Assembly (NCBI GenBank): GCA_014800105.1
Contig: JAAVGQ010000045.1
Coordinates: forward strand, 1 to 6,224
Source of the DNA: Bacteroidales bacterium
GTDB taxonomy: Bacteria > Bacteroidota > Bacteroidia > Bacteroidales > Muribaculaceae
Direction: 5' to 3'
Length of the DNA: 6,224 bases
Positions 4,872-6,224 of the stretch are shown here, piece after piece. Under the pieces are notes generated by a model, which was given only the letters and a program-made list of their open reading frames with translations, searched no databases and was not told where the DNA came from. The first letter of the stretch is position 1; the number at the start of each line of letters is the position of its first letter. Position numbers and translations under genes: made by a program.

Positions 4872-5819
4872 ATGGATGTTGATAAGAACCAATCAAAGGA
4901 AACTCTCAAGAAAGAAATTGAGAATCTGAAAAAAGAAAGGGGCGCGGTGATTCTCGCTCATTATTATCAGCGTCCCGAGATTCAGGAGATGGCTGACTTC
5001 ATCGGTGACTCTCTCGCTCTTGCCCGCATCGCTTCGACATTGAAGGAAGATGTCATCGTGATGTGTGGCGTTCACTTCATGGGTGAGACTGCCGCAATCC
5101 TGTGTCCTGATAAGATTGTTCTCATCCCTGATGAAAATGCCGGATGCTCGCTGGCTGATTCCTGTGACCCCGTAGAGTTTGAAAAATTCGTGAAAGCTCA
5201 TCCTGATCACGAGGTGATAAGCTACGTCAATACCTCGGCTGCCGTGAAGGCTCTCACTGATGTTGTAGTGACCTCGTCCAATGCCCGCAAGGTTGTGGAT
5301 TCATTCCCCCGGGATGCAAAGCTAATCTTTGGTCCTGACCGCAACCTGGGTTCTTACATTAATAGTGTTACCGGCCGAAATATGTTGTTGTGGAACGGGG
5401 CGTGTCATGTTCATGAACAGTTCTCGGTTGAAAAGCTTGTGGAACTGAAAAAGCAGCATCCCGCTGCCAAGGTGCTCGCTCACCCTGAATGCAAGAAGGC
5501 TCTCATACTTCTTGCTGACGTGGTAGGTTCTACTGCTGCCCTTCTTGACTATGCTGTCAACAGTGAATGCAATGAATTCATCGTGGCTACTGAGAGCGGT
5601 ATTCTGCACGAGATGCAGCGCAAGTGTCCCGGCAAGACTTTCATACCCCTTCCCCCCAACGATTCTACATGCGCATGCAATGACTGCAGCTATATGAAAC
5701 TAATCACGCTTGAAAAGCTTCGCGACTGCCTGCGTGACATGAAACCTCAGGTCAAGGTTGATCCTGAATTGGCTGCCAAAGCACGCCGCCCCATCGACCG
5801 CATGCTCTCACTCTCATAA
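4872..5819 (+). CDS. nadA: Quinolinate synthase NadA
   Basis: A complete 315-residue cytoplasmic quinolinate synthase, the second step of de novo NAD synthesis: it condenses iminoaspartate (from NadB) with dihydroxyacetone phosphate to give quinolinate, using an oxygen-sensitive [4Fe-4S] cluster with three protein ligands. Family motifs are in order: [12 protein letters not shown] at 27-38, FIGDSLALA at 43-51, [11 protein letters not shown] at 64-74, [11 protein letters not shown] at 88-98, GACHVHEQF at 176-184, LAHPEC at 202-207 and ATESG at 239-243. By pattern the cluster ligands are Cys92, Cys178 and Cys272 (before SYMKL). The last motif reads CACNDC, with extra Cys267 and Cys269. The length fits the shorter NadA type (about 300 residues) rather than the E. 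coli type (about 347). The start at 4872 follows an A-rich leader without Shine-Dalgarno. nadB and nadC, often adjacent elsewhere, are not beside it here. leuS follows after 28 nt, probably in the same transcript. Confidence 0.97.
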   Translation: MDVDKNQSKETLKKEIENLKKERGAVILAHYYQRPEIQEMADFIGDSLALARIASTLKEDVIVMCGVHFMGETAAILCPDKIVLIPDENAGCSLADSCDPVEFEKFVKAHPDHEVISYVNTSAAVKALTDVVVTSSNARKVVDSFPRDAKLIFGPDRNLGSYINSVTGRNMLLWNGACHVHEQFSVEKLVELKKQHPAAKVLAHPECKKALILLADVVGSTAALLDYAVNSECNEFIVATESGILHEMQRKCPGKTFIPLPPNDSTCACNDCSYMKLITLEKLRDCLRDMKPQVKVDPELAAKARRPIDRMLSLS

Positions 5820-5847
5820 TATAAAGGAAAATAAAACATTATTTAAT

Positions 5848-6224
5848 ATGGAATATAATCATCGTGAAATAGAAAGCCGCTGGCAACAGTACTGGAAAGA
5901 CAATAATATATATAAAGTGGAGACTGACCCCGCTCGTCCCAAATACTATGTTCTTGACATGTTCCCCTACCCCTCAGGTGCAGGATTGCATGTGGGACAC
6001 CCCCTGGGCTACATTGCTTCAGATATTTTCTCACGTTACAAGCGCCTGTGTGGTTTCAACGTGCTTCATCCCATGGGTTACGATGCCTACGGTCTCCCCG
6101 CTGAACAGTATGCTATCCAGACCGGTCAGCACCCTGAAATCACTACTACAGCTAATATTTCACGTTACCGCAGCCAGCTTGAGAAGATAGGTTTCTCTTA
6201 CGACTGGAGCCGCGAGATTCGCAC
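5848..6224 (+). CDS. leuS: Leucyl-tRNA synthetase, N-terminal part (3' truncated)
   Basis: The first 125 codons of a class I leucyl-tRNA synthetase, which charges tRNA-Leu in the cytoplasm; the reading frame is open through the right edge. The opening [16 protein letters not shown] is the usual LeuS helix. [13 protein letters not shown] at 32-44 leads into the HIGH signature HVGH at 48-51, part of the ATP site in the Rossmann fold, followed by [17 protein letters not shown] at 73-89, which is diagnostic for bacterial LeuS, and by FSYDWSREI near the cut, the region leading to zinc and editing domains that lie outside the window. The start is fixed by the family N-terminus. An AAAGGA at 5823-5828 is 19 nt upstream, too far to act as a Shine-Dalgarno. 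The 28-nt gap from nadA has no room for a full promoter, so cotranscription with nadA is likely. Confidence 0.96.
   Translation, partial: MEYNHREIESRWQQYWKDNNIYKVETDPARPKYYVLDMFPYPSGAGLHVGHPLGYIASDIFSRYKRLCGFNVLHPMGYDAYGLPAEQYAIQTGQHPEITTTANISRYRSQLEKIGFSYDWSREIR

Noticed and set aside
5823..5828. AAAGGA as a Shine-Dalgarno for leuS
   Set aside because: It is 19 nt from the ATG, outside the functional spacing, and the other genes here lack such sites.
5948..6190. 80-codon + strand frame inside leuS
   Set aside because: It is an offset frame of the leuS coding sequence, whose own frame carries the HIGH motif and the family N-terminus.

Overview
The window comes from the chromosome of a member of the Bacteroidales. 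Its roughly 50% GC coding DNA would suit a gut Muribaculaceae-like lineage, but that placement is inference. The evidence is: TAnnTTTG-type promoter elements (the Bacteroidetes -7 box), A/T-rich leaders without Shine-Dalgarno sequences before every start codon, a lipoprotein with a DUF4369-like N-terminal region, and YifB/ComM and NadA proteins of the Bacteroidetes type. Everything supportable lies on the + strand and is mostly housekeeping.

Layout. (1) 2-613 is the C-terminal half of an MFS sugar permease of the FucP/GluP kind, cut by the left edge. (2) 649-1527 is a PfkB-family sugar or polyol kinase 35 nt behind it; the two form a likely uptake-and-phosphorylation pair. (3) A 109-nt gap carries the best promoter in the window, placed so that its transcript should begin at the start codon of (4), 1637-2716, a lipoprotein with a thioredoxin-like C-terminal domain that has no cysteines. 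(5) 2776-4326 is a complete YifB/ComM AAA+ ATPase. (6) 4327-4871 is a 545-nt, very A/T-rich gap with a perfect 17-bp palindrome, helically phased 9-bp repeats, a second -7 box with an inverted repeat right behind it, and a leader containing a 9-bp long-range stem. (7) 4872-5819 is nadA, quinolinate synthase. (8) 5848 to the right edge is the start of leuS, leucyl-tRNA synthetase, 28 nt after nadA.

How the parts relate. The permease would import a neutral sugar and the kinase trap it as a phosphate ester. The lipoprotein and comM are probably read from the promoter near 1601-1632, since the 59-nt gap between them shows no promoter of its own. nadA and leuS look like one unit driven from the large gap; nadA makes quinolinate for NAD. 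I do not see an obviously new multi-gene system. The least explained DNA is the 4327-4871 gap, which is dense in candidate operators and RNA structure. The most unusual expression signal is the promoter that abuts the lipoprotein start codon.
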